The notes beneath the pieces are model-generated. The model searched no databases. It was not told the DNA's origin and worked only from the letters and a program-made list of their open reading frames with translations. Shown in pieces: positions 10,957-21,048 of a stretch of 64,000 nt of DNA (positions are counted from its first letter, which is position 1; the number at the start of each line of letters is the position of its first letter). The stretch is from Telopea speciosissima (Eukaryota > Streptophyta > Magnoliopsida > Proteales > Proteaceae): NCBI RefSeq assembly GCF_018873765.1, contig NC_057925.1:11419568-11483567 (forward strand), written 5' to 3'. Made by a program: the position numbers and the translations under genes.

Positions 10957-12665
10957 TGTTGGACAAGTGTGTGTCCATCAAACCCGGTTTGGTCCGGTTC
11001 AACCCGGTTCACCTTTGTATTGAACATTTATACATTTTAGTTTAATATTGTCACATGCGATATAAACTTTTTGAGCATTATGTGTCCGTAAGTTATACTT
11101 AAAATGGTAGTCACGACTAGAGTTTGGGCTGGGCACCCTTATCATATGGTCGTCGCATTGGGTATGCCTAGACATGTGATGTCAGGGTACGAATGCGAGT
11201 GCTCACATGTTTGATGTGTGCATTGGCGAAGAATCTACTTTGTCGATTCCCTCATGTATTACTGCCAGATGTAGGAAAGGATAGACATGTGTCACCGACA
11301 CCCTATACCTGAGGGAACCCTATCACTGCAAAGTGTGATCGCATTCTTTGGTTCATCAATGACTGAGACTCAAGTGAGTCAAAGCCGGTGTTCTCGGGAA
11401 TGCGTGAACACTTTGTGTGTGAAGGAGTTATCCAACAAGGTCACCACTGCCCGATTGGGGAACACCAAGATAGAGACTGCTCGTGCATGGTCGGATCGAA
11501 CTGGATCCAGATCGTTTTGGAAATGGTTTTGCAAAATTTATTTTACATAAAATGATACATTATTTATAGTTATTTCAAATAAAGTGTTTTATCGAGTTTT
11601 GCGGGACCTGATCGGATGCACATACGCTCTTATATGGACATGTACTATGGATTGGGGTTTGGCAGTACATGTGTACATGCCCTAGATTCCATAATGATGG
11701 TGTTGATTAGTGGGGGGTTGTATATGATAAATTGTTATCATATAGGGAGTTATTTGGAATTTACTAATTTAATTGGCTCTTTATTTAATTAATGGATTTG
11801 GTGCTAATTGTAATTATCCATTAATAATTAGATAAAGAATCTAATTAATACTTTCCCTATTAGATTCTACTTCTTCACCTGTGTAGCACTTTGAGTTTAA
11901 ACAGAACTGCCAGATTGAGAGAGAGAGAGTCAGACTCTCACTAGGGCTCTATTAAATCTATCTAGGATTTAATTAAACCTTATTATTATAAATAGGGGAC
12001 CAAAAATACGCAGAAGAGAAGCTCTCCACGTTTTTGGAGCAGACACTCTCTCTCCTACATTTTTGGTTTCTCTCTCTCCCTCTTGTGATCTCTCTTCTTC
12101 TTCTTGCTTCTCTCACCTGTGTTTGAGAGTTAGGGTTTGTGAAACCCTAGATCTGTGCTGAGGAGTTTGAGGGCATGTGGGATTGGCGTGTAGAACCTTG
12201 GTAGCACCATTGGAGGTTCAGATCTGTTTGCTTGGAGCGCTCATTGGAGGAAGAACCACTGTCTATTGGAGGAGCAACACTTGAGGCTCACCAGGTTAGC
12301 AGTTCTTTATTAATTCCTTCTATTCATTGATTATTAATATTTATGGGATGCGAAAGAAACTCGAATCGATTATTTTCCACTGCGCATTCGAGTATGGGAT
12401 GGATCCCTCTTGCCATGTGGTGGACTAGAGACGAGTTTCTCCGTCCCTATTGTGATAATTAATTTTATGGAATGCAATAGGGAAGGAGAAACCCTAATAG
12501 GGATGCACCAGGGTTCCCATGGGCAACCATGGGAAACCCTAAAATAAAAATGGGGCACCCATGGGACACCATGGGCTAACCCAGGGCGTGCAAAACCCTA
12601 AAGATAAATATCTTGGTCTCCCTAGGGAAACATGGTTTGATCCCTGGACCGTTGTTTGGCCAACA
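10957..12665 (+). repeat. 3' LTR of the 9.2 kb copia element
   Basis: 1709 bases, about 98% like the 5' LTR by eye. Its TATA box (11987-11994) points into the downstream MADS fragment that begins at 12671. Confidence 0.95.
11987..11994 (+). promoter_or_regulatory. LTR promoter TATA box (3' LTR)
   Basis: TATAAATA, identical in context to 4464-4471. It sits about 680 bases before the MADS 3' fragment and in the same direction, so readthrough transcription of the gene remnant is possible. Confidence 0.55.
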
Positions 12666-12670
12666 AGATA
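12666..12670 (+). repeat. Target-site duplication AGATA, right copy
   Basis: Pairs with 3428-3432. The bases that follow, GCCATTCTTGTC, resume the MADS reading frame. Confidence 0.95.
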
Positions 12671-13091
12671 GCCATTCTTGTCTTCTCACCTACAGGTAAG
12701 GTCTTCTCCTTCTGCCACCCTAGTGTGGAATCCATCGTTGATAGGTTCCTTAATGAAAACAATTCGCCACCGGAAACCGCTGCATTGCCTCTTGTGGAGG
12801 CTTTCCATGGAGCTAGTGTTTGCGAGCTCAACCAAAAGTACACACAAGTGCTCAACCTACTGGAAATCGAGAAGAAGCGAGCTGAGACACTCTACCAATC
12901 GACCCCCAGAAGCAAAGCAGGGTGAGCCCTGGTGGGAAGCACCCATTGAAAATATGGGATTGCATGAGCTTCAGAAGTTGTTGATTTTTATGGAGGAACT
13001 TAAGAAGAATATGAAGAAACGTGTTGATGCTTCTTCAATCATCCCTTATGGAGATGGTTATGGTTTTAGTATTGGACGTGGTCTTATCTGA

Positions 13092-13502
13092 ATTACTCTT
13101 CTTCTTCTTTCAGTGTGTATAAGGGAAGTAGTTTTTTGTCTGGTAGTGTGGCCTACGCCAGAACTCCTATGTATCTATCTCTCTCCTCCTCAAAACAAGG
13201 GGGTATCGGTGTCTTTTCTTATGGGGAGGAAGCGATAGACTCATGAGAGGTTGCGTTGGCTATACTCCCGGACAGAGTTCTTTTTCCCAATAATTTATGG
13301 ATTTTTTCAGTTTTTTTAAATTGAAATAAATGGAGAAATAATGATTGAAATTGACAAAAAATGGGCGTTCCTTGGCGAACGATTAAAAGAAGAATCCAGA
13401 TTTAAATTAATTCATACCAATTAAGTTAATATAAAATGTATGTGCTTGGGTTGGCCTCGATACCTATGCTCTTAATAGTTCTTTGTTTTTTATTAGAATT
13501 AT
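13092..13502 (+). other. 3' flank of MADS copy 1, no gene
   Basis: Begins with CTTCTTCTTCTTTC, like the region downstream of codon 224 in MADS copy 2. At about 13135-13210 there is a phrase (AGTGTGGCCTACGCCAGAAC then CTCTCTCCTCCTC) that resembles 52475-52540, perhaps a short dispersed repeat. Nothing else is recognisable. Confidence 0.5.
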
Positions 13503-13560
13503 TGAATGAATAACTTCTCTTGTTCAATGGTAATCCAATTACATTAGGTATATATATATT

Positions 13561-13988
13561 TGGTGAAGCCTGATCTTAGTCCAAAAAGTGCAGTGGGAAA
13601 TCTTCGGAGGGCCATTTCGGCCTCGAAATGCATCCGGATGGCCTTAAAGGTGCATACATTAATGCCAAAGATAATGAATCCTATAGAGCTCGTCGAAATC
13701 TTTGATTTGATATGTATATCAGCATAGTTAGGTTCAGGTGCGACCCTAATCAAGTGGGTCTTTTGGGCTTCTAAGGGCATTTATGTACTTGTTTGGGTTA
13801 GGGCTTTTCTATATAGTGTCCTTATCTCGTTGAGAGATGTAAGTGAGATCTGAGGATTTGTAACTTGCTTCAGAGAAATAGTGGAAACCAGTTCTGTTGT
13901 TGGCCGTAGATGTAGCCTACCTTCTTGGGGGTGAACCACATAAAATCCATGTGTTGTGTGTTTGTTCTTCTCTTCTTTTTCGTTTTCA
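13561..13988 (+). mobile_element. LTR-like insertion inside the left repeat
   Basis: Starts TGGTGAAGCC and ends CGTTTTCA. The phrase GGGGGTGAACCACATAAA followed by TGTGTTGTGTG near its end resembles copia LTR 3' ends. No matching target duplication was found, so this may be only part of an element. Confidence 0.35.
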
Positions 13989-14014
13989 AGAGAGTCCTTG
14001 AGTACATAGAGTGT

Positions 14015-14095
14015 TATCACATGTGATACAAGGAGTCCTAGATTATTATCACATGTGATAGTCCTGAATCAAATAGGTTGTTATCACATGTGATA
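14015..14095. repeat. Cluster of three TATCACATGTGATA palindromes
   Basis: Perfect 14-base palindromes at 14015-14028, 14047-14060 and 14082-14095, spaced 32 and 35 bases apart. In the other repeat copy the matching positions are 15520-15533 (one mismatch) and 15561-15574. The regular spacing looks like a binding-site array or a tandem duplication inside the LTR. Confidence 0.8.
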
Positions 14096-14162
14096 TAAAG
14101 ATTATCGACAGCTATCATGTAGGAGGTGATCACCATCCAATCTTATCTCTATCGATAAATTT

Positions 14163-15322
14163 TCACTTTGAGTTGCACTTAGAGTAGAAATAAGTAGGTG
14201 AGTGACTATAAAAGATCGGGTTAGTTGACTTTGTAGGAGAATGGCTAGATGTGGATAAGCACGGTTGATAGGTATTGCTAGGGCCACGACCATTACCGCG
14301 ACCACACGGAAGGAGTGGGCAACCATGACCACTGTGTTGAGTCACATTAGTGGAAGCATGTGTAGAGGGATCTATCATAGCACGACGTGACTGAAGCAAA
14401 TGCTTATGACTTACAAGTAGACCATGAAGTTCGGTGAAGGATATCAGATCAGAATGAGCCATCATAGTAGGAACCAGTGATTGATATTCATCACGTAGGG
14501 CGCGAAAGATGTGAATATTAAGATCTTCAGTGGGCAAGGGCTTGCCGGCAGCAACTAGTTCATCTGATAGAGACTTTGCACATTGGAGAAATTGGACAAT
14601 GCTTTCATCATGTTTGTGTATGACGTTTTGCAGTGCAACATTGAGAGATAAAATTCAGGTAGTAAAAGCCAAGCTGTAGGCAGCATGACAGGCGTCCCAT
14701 AACTCCTTGTTGGTGTTGTGACCAACTAAGGGTGGCCGTTAGGCTGCCCGTCTGACCCTTTCAACACCTTGTCAACCCATTTACACGTTACGGTCTTTAG
14801 ATCTTTAGGACAGAGAAGGAGTTCCCACATCTCATTCTTGTTCAAGGCACTCCTCGCGCTTTTTCTCTAACCTTATGTCAGGGGGCGCTCAAGAAGACTA
14901 GGTTAGGTACGCAGCTTTTTCTCTTTTCCTGAACCCCTGACTGCTGCCCTGATCTTAGCAAATCCGAGAGCGCCCTTAGGTGAACTCTGCTCCTCTCACG
15001 AGAAGAGGGCTAAGGCTGAGGTACTCTTCAAGGGATATAGTATCCTCAGAAAGAGATGCGATCAAGAGACTCTTCACAAAGGCATCATGTTCACACCAGG
15101 TGGCACCAAGAGGTGGATCTTGAGGGCGCGGCTTGTGACCAATTACATAATCATAGAGTCGTTGCCCAATGAGATAGGGCTCAATTTGAGTGTGCCAATA
15201 CACATAATTCTTAGATGATAATTTGAGGTGCAAAAAATGAGAGGCACCTGAGAGAGTGACGGGAGGAGCAGGAATGGCAGAAGCCGTGGGCATGGAGGAA
15301 GGAGGATCGGCCATGGACGGAC

Positions 15323-15353
<31 letters not shown>

Positions 15354-15389
15354 AAATAAAAATAAAAAAAATATTTTAGATGTGCTCAT
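14163..15389 (-). pseudogene. Copia gag (UBN2-type), fragmented
   Basis: Minus-strand frames 15389-14976 and 14537-14163. The first has SHFLHLKLSSKNYVYWHTQI and YLIGQRLYDYVIG, matching the LKLSSxNYxxWxxQ...GxxLxxYVxG signature of Ale/Retrofit-type copia Gag. The second has ALRDEYQSLV, SFTELHGLLVSHK and a GRGNGRGP tract typical of the Gag C-terminus. No protease or pol follows, so this is a gag-only, non-autonomous or deleted element. Confidence 0.8.
15323..15350. repeat. GA microsatellite
   Basis: Uninterrupted (GA)n in the sequence encoding the start of the minus-strand gag; read on the minus strand it gives the Leu-Ser run just before MADPPSSMP. Confidence 0.95.
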
Positions 15390-15400
15390 TGGAGCGTGTA

Positions 15401-15413
15401 GCTCTTTATACCA
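15401..15413 (-). other. Primer-binding site of the minus-strand copia relic
   Basis: On the minus strand this reads TGGTATAAAGAGC, one or two changes from the copia sequence TGGTATCAGAGC, just after the repeat end at 15417. It sets the orientation of the relic. Confidence 0.7.
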
Positions 15414-15416
15414 TAT

Positions 15417-15713
15417 TGAATGAATAACTTCTCTTATTCAATGGTAATCCGATTACATCAAGTATATATTGATAGGGTAGAGTTTTACAAGTAGAAGAGT
15501 CCTTGAGTACATAGAGTGTTATCACATGTCATATCAAGAGTCCTAAGTCAAATAGGTTGTTATCACATGTGATATGAAGATTATCGACAACTATCTTGTA
15601 GAAGGTCATCATCATCCAATCTTATCGTTGTCGATAGAGTTCCACTTTGAGTAGGAATGAATTAGGTGAGTGAATGTAGGAGATCGGCTAGATGTGGATA
15701 AGCACGGTTGATA
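15417..15713 (-). repeat. Right direct repeat (5' LTR-like) of the minus-strand copia relic
   Basis: About 297 bases, uninterrupted, matching both parts of 13503-14270. The end next to the primer-binding site is clear; the outer end (near GGTTGATA) lacks a TG start, so truncation or rearrangement is likely. Confidence 0.6.
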
Positions 15714-16437
15714 AGAAGGTAGTTGAGCTGTTCCCACTGATGGCAATGGCGTAGATGGGTTAGTTCTCATTTTCTTTTGTTTCTCTGTATTCGTCTTGGT
15801 ATGCCTAGACGTTAAATACTTGTTTTATCTTTTTCTTCTTAATATATCTTTGCTGACATTTAACAAAAAATACCTCAGCGTGCATGTGTACAATTCCGAA
15901 CACAATTGTAACCACTAACTTTGTGCTAGTTGAGGGAAGGCCATTCATATTTGTGGAGAAAACAGTTTACAAAGAATTTTAAATACTACAGCTCCCTTGG
16001 CTCCGTTTGGTTGCAAGGGGAATTAGAGGAAAGAAAGTGAACATTTTTAAACCTAAAAATAGAACTTTGGTAATCATTATCCAAAATGATTGTATAAATT
16101 ACTTAAAGGGAAAAAGAATGCAGCTCGGTTGTGTGGCCCCTGCGCTAGACACAGGAGCGCCCTAAATTACCACCCGCCCCCTATGAAACCAAAAATCCTA
16201 TCTATGTTGATGCTCCTGTGTGGAGTCTCATTGGTCCCCACGCAGGTGCAAGAGTCATGCGACCTTGAAATGATCCCTTGCCGATTACTTAAATATCGAT
16301 CTTATCATATTTCATAACGGTATTTTTTTAATGAAATTTTTATTTTAATTTTCAAATTCAAGGAATTCAAGGGATTGCGATTCAAAGTAAAGTGAGTTTT
16401 TATAACTAAATATGGAATGATTTGAAGTTAGTAATAT

Positions 16438-16449
16438 AATCATGTGGGG
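16438..16449. repeat. LINE target-site duplication, left copy
   Basis: AATCATGTGGGG before the poly-T start of the minus-strand LINE; repeated exactly at 22295-22306. Confidence 0.95.
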
Positions 16450-16836
16450 TTTTTTTTTTTGCTAAAGATCAGCAATGTGTATTAAATACAGAAGAAAAAC
16501 TTACAAGGATTGACTGAAAACTTCAAAAAAGATAATCCAGAGAACTAACGTGAACCCTTCGCCCTAGCCCTTAGGTAAATGTTAGAGCCAGGCGATCAAG
16601 TCAGTTACAAATTAGGTGAATCTATAGAAAGGCCGTTCAAGCGCTTCCCAATAGACAATCTGCCAGATAAATTACGGTGGAGCAGGCCAACAAGAGGTGT
16701 TTTTCCTTTTCGCCGCATAGGTGGCAAGAGCATCCGCAGCCGAATTTGCTTCTCTATAGCAATGGGTCATACGCCACTGGATGGAGCCAAGAAAGTTAGA
16801 GGCTTTCCACCACTTATACATTAGGTTCCAAGGAAT

Positions 16837-17733
16837 CTAATTAGATAGAATTGAAGAGACAACTGCTTCCGAGTCGCACTCAATCCAAAGATTTCTTGTG
16901 CCCATTTCTCTAGCGGGGTCAACTCCTGTAAAGAAAGCCCCCAGTTCAGCCATGTAATTCGATCCCACACCCTGGTGCTCATAGAAGCATCTTAACACAG
17001 CTCCCAAGTGATCATGAAGTACCCCTCCTCCTCCTATCGATCTAGGATTACCCAAGGAAGAGCCATCAATGTTCAATTTCCACCACCCAAGTGGTGGTTG
17101 CCTCCATCGCACTTCTACCATCCTTCTAACAGGTGGCCTTGAAATTGTCACCTTCAGCATACGTGCCAAGGTAAGATCATTCACTGTTTGCACCTACACC
17201 CCTTTCACCCTTATGTAGTCCCCAACTTCCCCATAGCATAGCTTTGCCACTTCAGTAGGAGTTCTTCTCAAGTTGTCATGGCATCGTCTATTGCGCTCCC
17301 ACCAAATATTTTTGCAATAGATAATTAGTATAGCATCCCATGCCTTAGGTAGGGGAACAGTCTTGGCCTTTCTGCGCCACCATGAAAACAATAATTCAAT
17401 GGTTGGGAAACCACTCGAGCTCTGATTGAAGACAAATAGCACCGCCATCCAGATTTGACGTGAGAAGGCATAGTCAAGAAATAGATGCTTGATCGTTTCG
17501 CAGTCCATGTAGCATAGATCGCACCTTGAAGCTAGAGGAACCGCTTGTGACATACCATGTGGTCGGTGGGAAGTACTCCATGCGCAGGCCTCCATCCGAA
17601 TACAGCAGAGACGTGGATGAAGGTCACGGTTCCAAACGGTCGATACCCACTGTGAGGGCGCCTTTATGCGCAGGGTCTCCCAAGCAGTCTTGACCGTGAA
17701 GCGGCCAGTGGTTGCAAGCTCCCAAAATCTCAT
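16837..17733 (-). pseudogene. LINE ORF2 C-terminus: zf-RVT and RNase H
   Basis: The frame 17733-17194 has the zf-RVT pattern (FTVKTAWETL, WNRDLHPR, CDLCYMDCETIKHLFLDYAF). A frame continuing from 17193 has RNase H motifs WKLNIDGSSLGNP (first Asp), MAELGAF (Glu) and WIECDSEA (second Asp). The RNase H frame ends early at about 16837, before its last helices, so the domain is incomplete. Confidence 0.85.
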
Positions 17734-18277
17734 ATCCTATCTGTTGTGACAAGTAATTCCACTGCCTTGAATCATCGTGAAGGCCCTTTGGAGTTCAGGT
17801 TCTTGGACTGCCGGCATATCCCAGCTACCTTCTTTCCAAAAGTCCGTCACCATTGCCGATAAATTGCGTGGAATGTGTAGGGGATAGACGAGGTCCTCAA
17901 TGCTTTAGTTGTGAACCCACTTGTCATACCAAAAACTTACTGAATTTCCATTTCCAATCACCCATCTCTCTGCAAATCGAATAAAATCCCAAACTCTTCT
18001 TAGCCTAGGTAGAAGCGTGGAGGTATCAGCAGTCTTCTTGAGTGGCCCATCTGCCTTCACTAGTCGACCTCTCAAAAAAAGCTGCCGGGTAGACTGATCC
18101 GTGTATATAGTCCAGGAGAGTTTAGCAATCGGGCCAAATTTAAATCTCATAATCGAAGAATTCCGAGTCCACCTTCCTTCTTGGGCTTACACAGCCTATC
18201 CCATCAAATAGTGATGGCCCTAGAGCTGTCAGCCTCCCTTGACCAAATAAAGTTACGTATCCATCTCTCCATAACCT

Positions 18278-19975
18278 CTATAGTGCCCAATGGCCAGAGA
18301 TATACAGAGAAGTTGTGGACTGGGATACTACCCATGATAGTACGAACCAGCTCAATCCTTCTGGCCATGGCAGAAGGCGTCCCTTCCAAGACGCAAGTCT
18401 TAGCTTGAACTGATCTACTAGAGGCTTAATCATGTCGCGTTTCACCCCGCCCTTCATCAATATAACTCCTAGGTACCTTGTTAGGAAGGTACACACTGGG
18501 ATTTGGAGCACTGATAAAATTCTCCATCTTCTAGCAGCTGAGACACGACCAAAATAGACCTTGCTTTTAGCGAGGTTGATCACATGTCCTGAATAATCTC
18601 CATAGGCCTCCGTAAAGTGCTTGACACTCCTAACATTAGCCAGCTCGCCTTCATAAAGATAAAGGTCATCAGATAAAAAAGGTGGGAGGGGGTTATCACC
18701 TGGCGTGGTCCTGCAAGAGCATTATGCCATCCTCTATGTCGCATGTCCTTCAACCCTCTGCATAGTACCTCTTCAGAGAGAATAAAGAGGAGAGGGGACA
18801 GTGGGTCACCTTGTCTCAATCCTCATTCCATCCCAAAAAAGCCGACCAGTCCACCATTAATCAAAATTGAGATCCGAGTTGATTGGAGTATTTGGTGCAC
18901 CCAATGAATCCACAATTGTGAGAAACCAAAGGCACTGAGCACATCGAACAGAAAACTCCACTCAAGCGTGTCAAAAGCCTTTTGTATGTCCAGCTTCATA
19001 CCCATTCCACCTCCCCTACATTTAACTTCCATTAGGTTTGTAAGCTCTGAAGCCACCCCAATATTTTCATAAATAACTCCGCCTTTCTGGAAAGCCCCTT
19101 GCTCTGGAGATATCAGCTTGTGCAATATGGAGGGTAATCTAGTTGACATAATTTTAGGGATAATTTTAAAAAAGAAATTCCCCACGCAGAGAGGGCGGAA
19201 CTGCCCACCCTTTTGGCGTTCTCAACCTTAGGGATCAAGCAGAGAAAGTTACAGTTCACCCCTTTAGTCACAATGCCTTCGCTGAAGAAACTCTGAATGC
19301 CTCGACACACGTCCCTACAAATGATGTCCCCACACACCCTAAAGAACGTACTAGGGTAACCATCCGGTCCAGGGGCATTAGCTGGGTCCAAGTCAAAAAT
19401 AGCAGTTCTGATTTCGTCTTGCGAAGGGATCTAGACAAGCATGACATTATCTTGATCATTGCGGTAGGGATCGTCGGAAGAGCTGCATCTCTAATCCTCC
19501 TCCCACTCTTGAAGAAGCTCTCATAGTGAGCTACTAAATGATCACCAATCTCCTTAGGATCAATCAAGGCCGAGCCATCATCCCTTAATATTTCTCGAAT
19601 GGTGTTCTTGGTGCGCCTCATTCTAGTTGAGAGATGGAAATATTTAGAGCAGCGATCACCAAATTTCAACCATTTTTCTCTTGATTTTTCACCCCAAAGC
19701 CTCTCCTGTAGCTCAAGAGCTTGGTTATAATCAGGACGAGCCTACACCTTTCTCTCAAATAATGCTTCAGAGAACCCTTCCGCATCTAATAGACCTTGTA
19801 CCTGGTCAAGTTCAGCCTTAGAGCGGCTGATTTCTTGATCAACGTGGGGGAAAGTCTCCCTAGCCCACTCCCTCAATGGTCCTTTAAGTCTTTTTAGTTT
19901 GGTATGAACCACAAAAATTGGAGAGCCCAATGCCAGTTCCACCTGAGCTCTGCACCACTCTACAAAAATCCCCAT
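18278..19975 (-). pseudogene. LINE ORF2 reverse transcriptase, broken
   Basis: Pieces in several frames: GDRCSKYFHLSTRMRRTKN, ANAPGPDGYPSTFFR, GAFQKGG, MKLDIQKAFDTLEWSFL and RQGDPLSPLLF, all standard L1-type RT blocks. At about 18660-18680 the catalytic SDD (FYSDDLYLYEGE-like) is out of frame by one base with the preceding HLFY, so the active site is split by a frameshift. Confidence 0.88.
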
Positions 19976-20045
19976 GATCTACCCAAAACCTTTGCATGCG
20001 AAAAGGGATATTATTAGGCCGCGACACCGTTTCACTACACACCAC

Positions 20046-20861
20046 CAGAGGTGCATGATCAGAGGATCCACGAACTAAAACTCACTGAACCTACCTTGCA
20101 TAGTGCAGATCCCAAATATCATTACAGAAACTTCGGTCAAGCACTACTTGCACATTCCCCACCCTCCTATTATTTATCCATGTGTACTTGTTGCCTATTG
20201 AGTGAATCAGAATCAGAGCTGCCGCCTCTAACATGGCTGTGAACTCCTCTACAGAGCCTATGTTGAAAATACCCGGGCCTCTTTTATCTCCTGCATAAAG
20301 GTAAGCATTGAAATCACCAATAACTAGCCAAGGGCAAGCCATACCTGCAATCGATGCCAGGTCAACCCATAGCTGGCTTCTAGCTGCCCTAAAACACCTC
20401 GGATGAACCACTGAGATAATATTACTCAACCCATTTAATTCTACTCTCATGGAGATATGTTGCTCAGATTTCTTGATCACCACTGGCCGATGCAGTCCCA
20501 TCTTCCATAGGCACCAAATATTGCCAGGGCCCTCTTCACATTCATTTGAAATAAGGTCCGAGTACATCCCCAACGAAGTGATAAAACGACGAGGAAATCT
20601 CTCAGCAACAATCTTAGGCTCAGCCAAGCATAAAAAATCCGGATTATGTTCCTTCACTAAAGCTCGCAGATGTGCTCTAGCTTTACTGTTACCCGCCCCC
20701 TGATGTTCCAAAAGAGGCAACGCATGTTCAGAACTCTTTAGAATTTTCCTGGCGCTCAGATACAACACCACGTTGTTGAGCGAGGCTTCTAGCAACAGAG
20801 TTGGCTTCAAGTTCACCTTTCCCTCTACGTCGTGCGCCTGTGATGATATTGCCCTGTTCAA
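20046..20861 (-). pseudogene. LINE ORF2 AP-type endonuclease
   Basis: The frame 20861-20091 holds GAGNSKARAHLRALV, FLCLAEPK (catalytic Glu), VIGDFNAYL and LDRSFCNDIW. The last motif, GSSDHAPLVV, is encoded at about 20046-20075 but out of frame. In the family this endonuclease nicks the target DNA to prime reverse transcription. Confidence 0.88.
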
Positions 20862-21048
20862 TATGTCTTTCCCTTACTTGGCGCCTGCGTGGGGCCTCCA
20901 AGAAAAGTTCTGTTCCTTCGCTTTTATCCTCTTGTGAATGATCTACATGAACTACCACAGCTGTCCTACCATTGTCGCGACATTCAATTTGAATAGGAGT
21001 GGGCCGGTTCACATCATGTGAAGCCTCAGCCTGGTCCAAAGAACTAGA

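Larger units (their letters stand above)
3433..12665 (+). mobile_element. Ty1/copia LTR retrotransposon, 9.2 kb, structurally complete, coding-defective
   Basis: Two LTRs (3433-5142 and 10957-12665) begin TGTTGGAC and end CCAACA. Between them are a primer-binding site, a 1.87 kb leader, gag-protease, integrase, reverse transcriptase-RNase H in that order (copia order), and a polypurine tract. The element is flanked by AGATA. By eye the LTRs differ at roughly 40 positions (about 2%) plus small indels. The long leader and 1.7 kb LTRs resemble the Angela/BARE group, but the lineage is inference. Pol carries at least four in-frame stops and frame breaks, so the copy cannot move by itself. It lies in the same orientation as the MADS gene it interrupts. 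Confidence 0.95.
3286..13091 (+). pseudogene. Type I (M-alpha, AGL62-like) MADS-box gene, copy 1, disrupted
   Basis: The 5' part is 3286-3432 (49 codons, from [17 protein letters not shown] to the residues AEI) and the 3' part is 12671-13091. Between them sits a complete copia element. Removing the element and one AGATA repeat joins codon 49 to codon 50 in frame (AEI then AILVFS), as in the intact paralog at 23613. Two more lesions: an extra base in a C run at 12903-12907 shifts the frame just before the conserved [12 protein letters not shown] stretch, and 105 bases (35 codons) present in copy 2 at 24116-24220 are absent after 13028. The shifted frame ends at TGA 13089-13091. M-alpha MADS proteins are nuclear transcription factors acting in female gametophyte and endosperm; this copy cannot make one. 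It is intronless, as usual for M-alpha genes. Confidence 0.92.
13503..14270 (-). repeat. Left direct repeat (3' LTR-like) of a small minus-strand copia relic
   Basis: 13503-13560 and about 13989-14270 match 15417-15713 (for example ATAACTTCTCTT, TCAATGGTAATCC, AGTCCTTGAGTACATAGAG, GTGGATAAGCACGGTTGATA). About 430 bases at 13561-13988 are absent from the other copy and look like an inserted LTR fragment. Exact ends and target duplication were not resolved. Confidence 0.6.

Noticed and set aside
13503-15713. CRISPR-like array from the repeated palindromes
   Set aside because: Plant nuclear DNA, only three units per cluster, spacers similar between copies; they are part of an LTR-like repeat.
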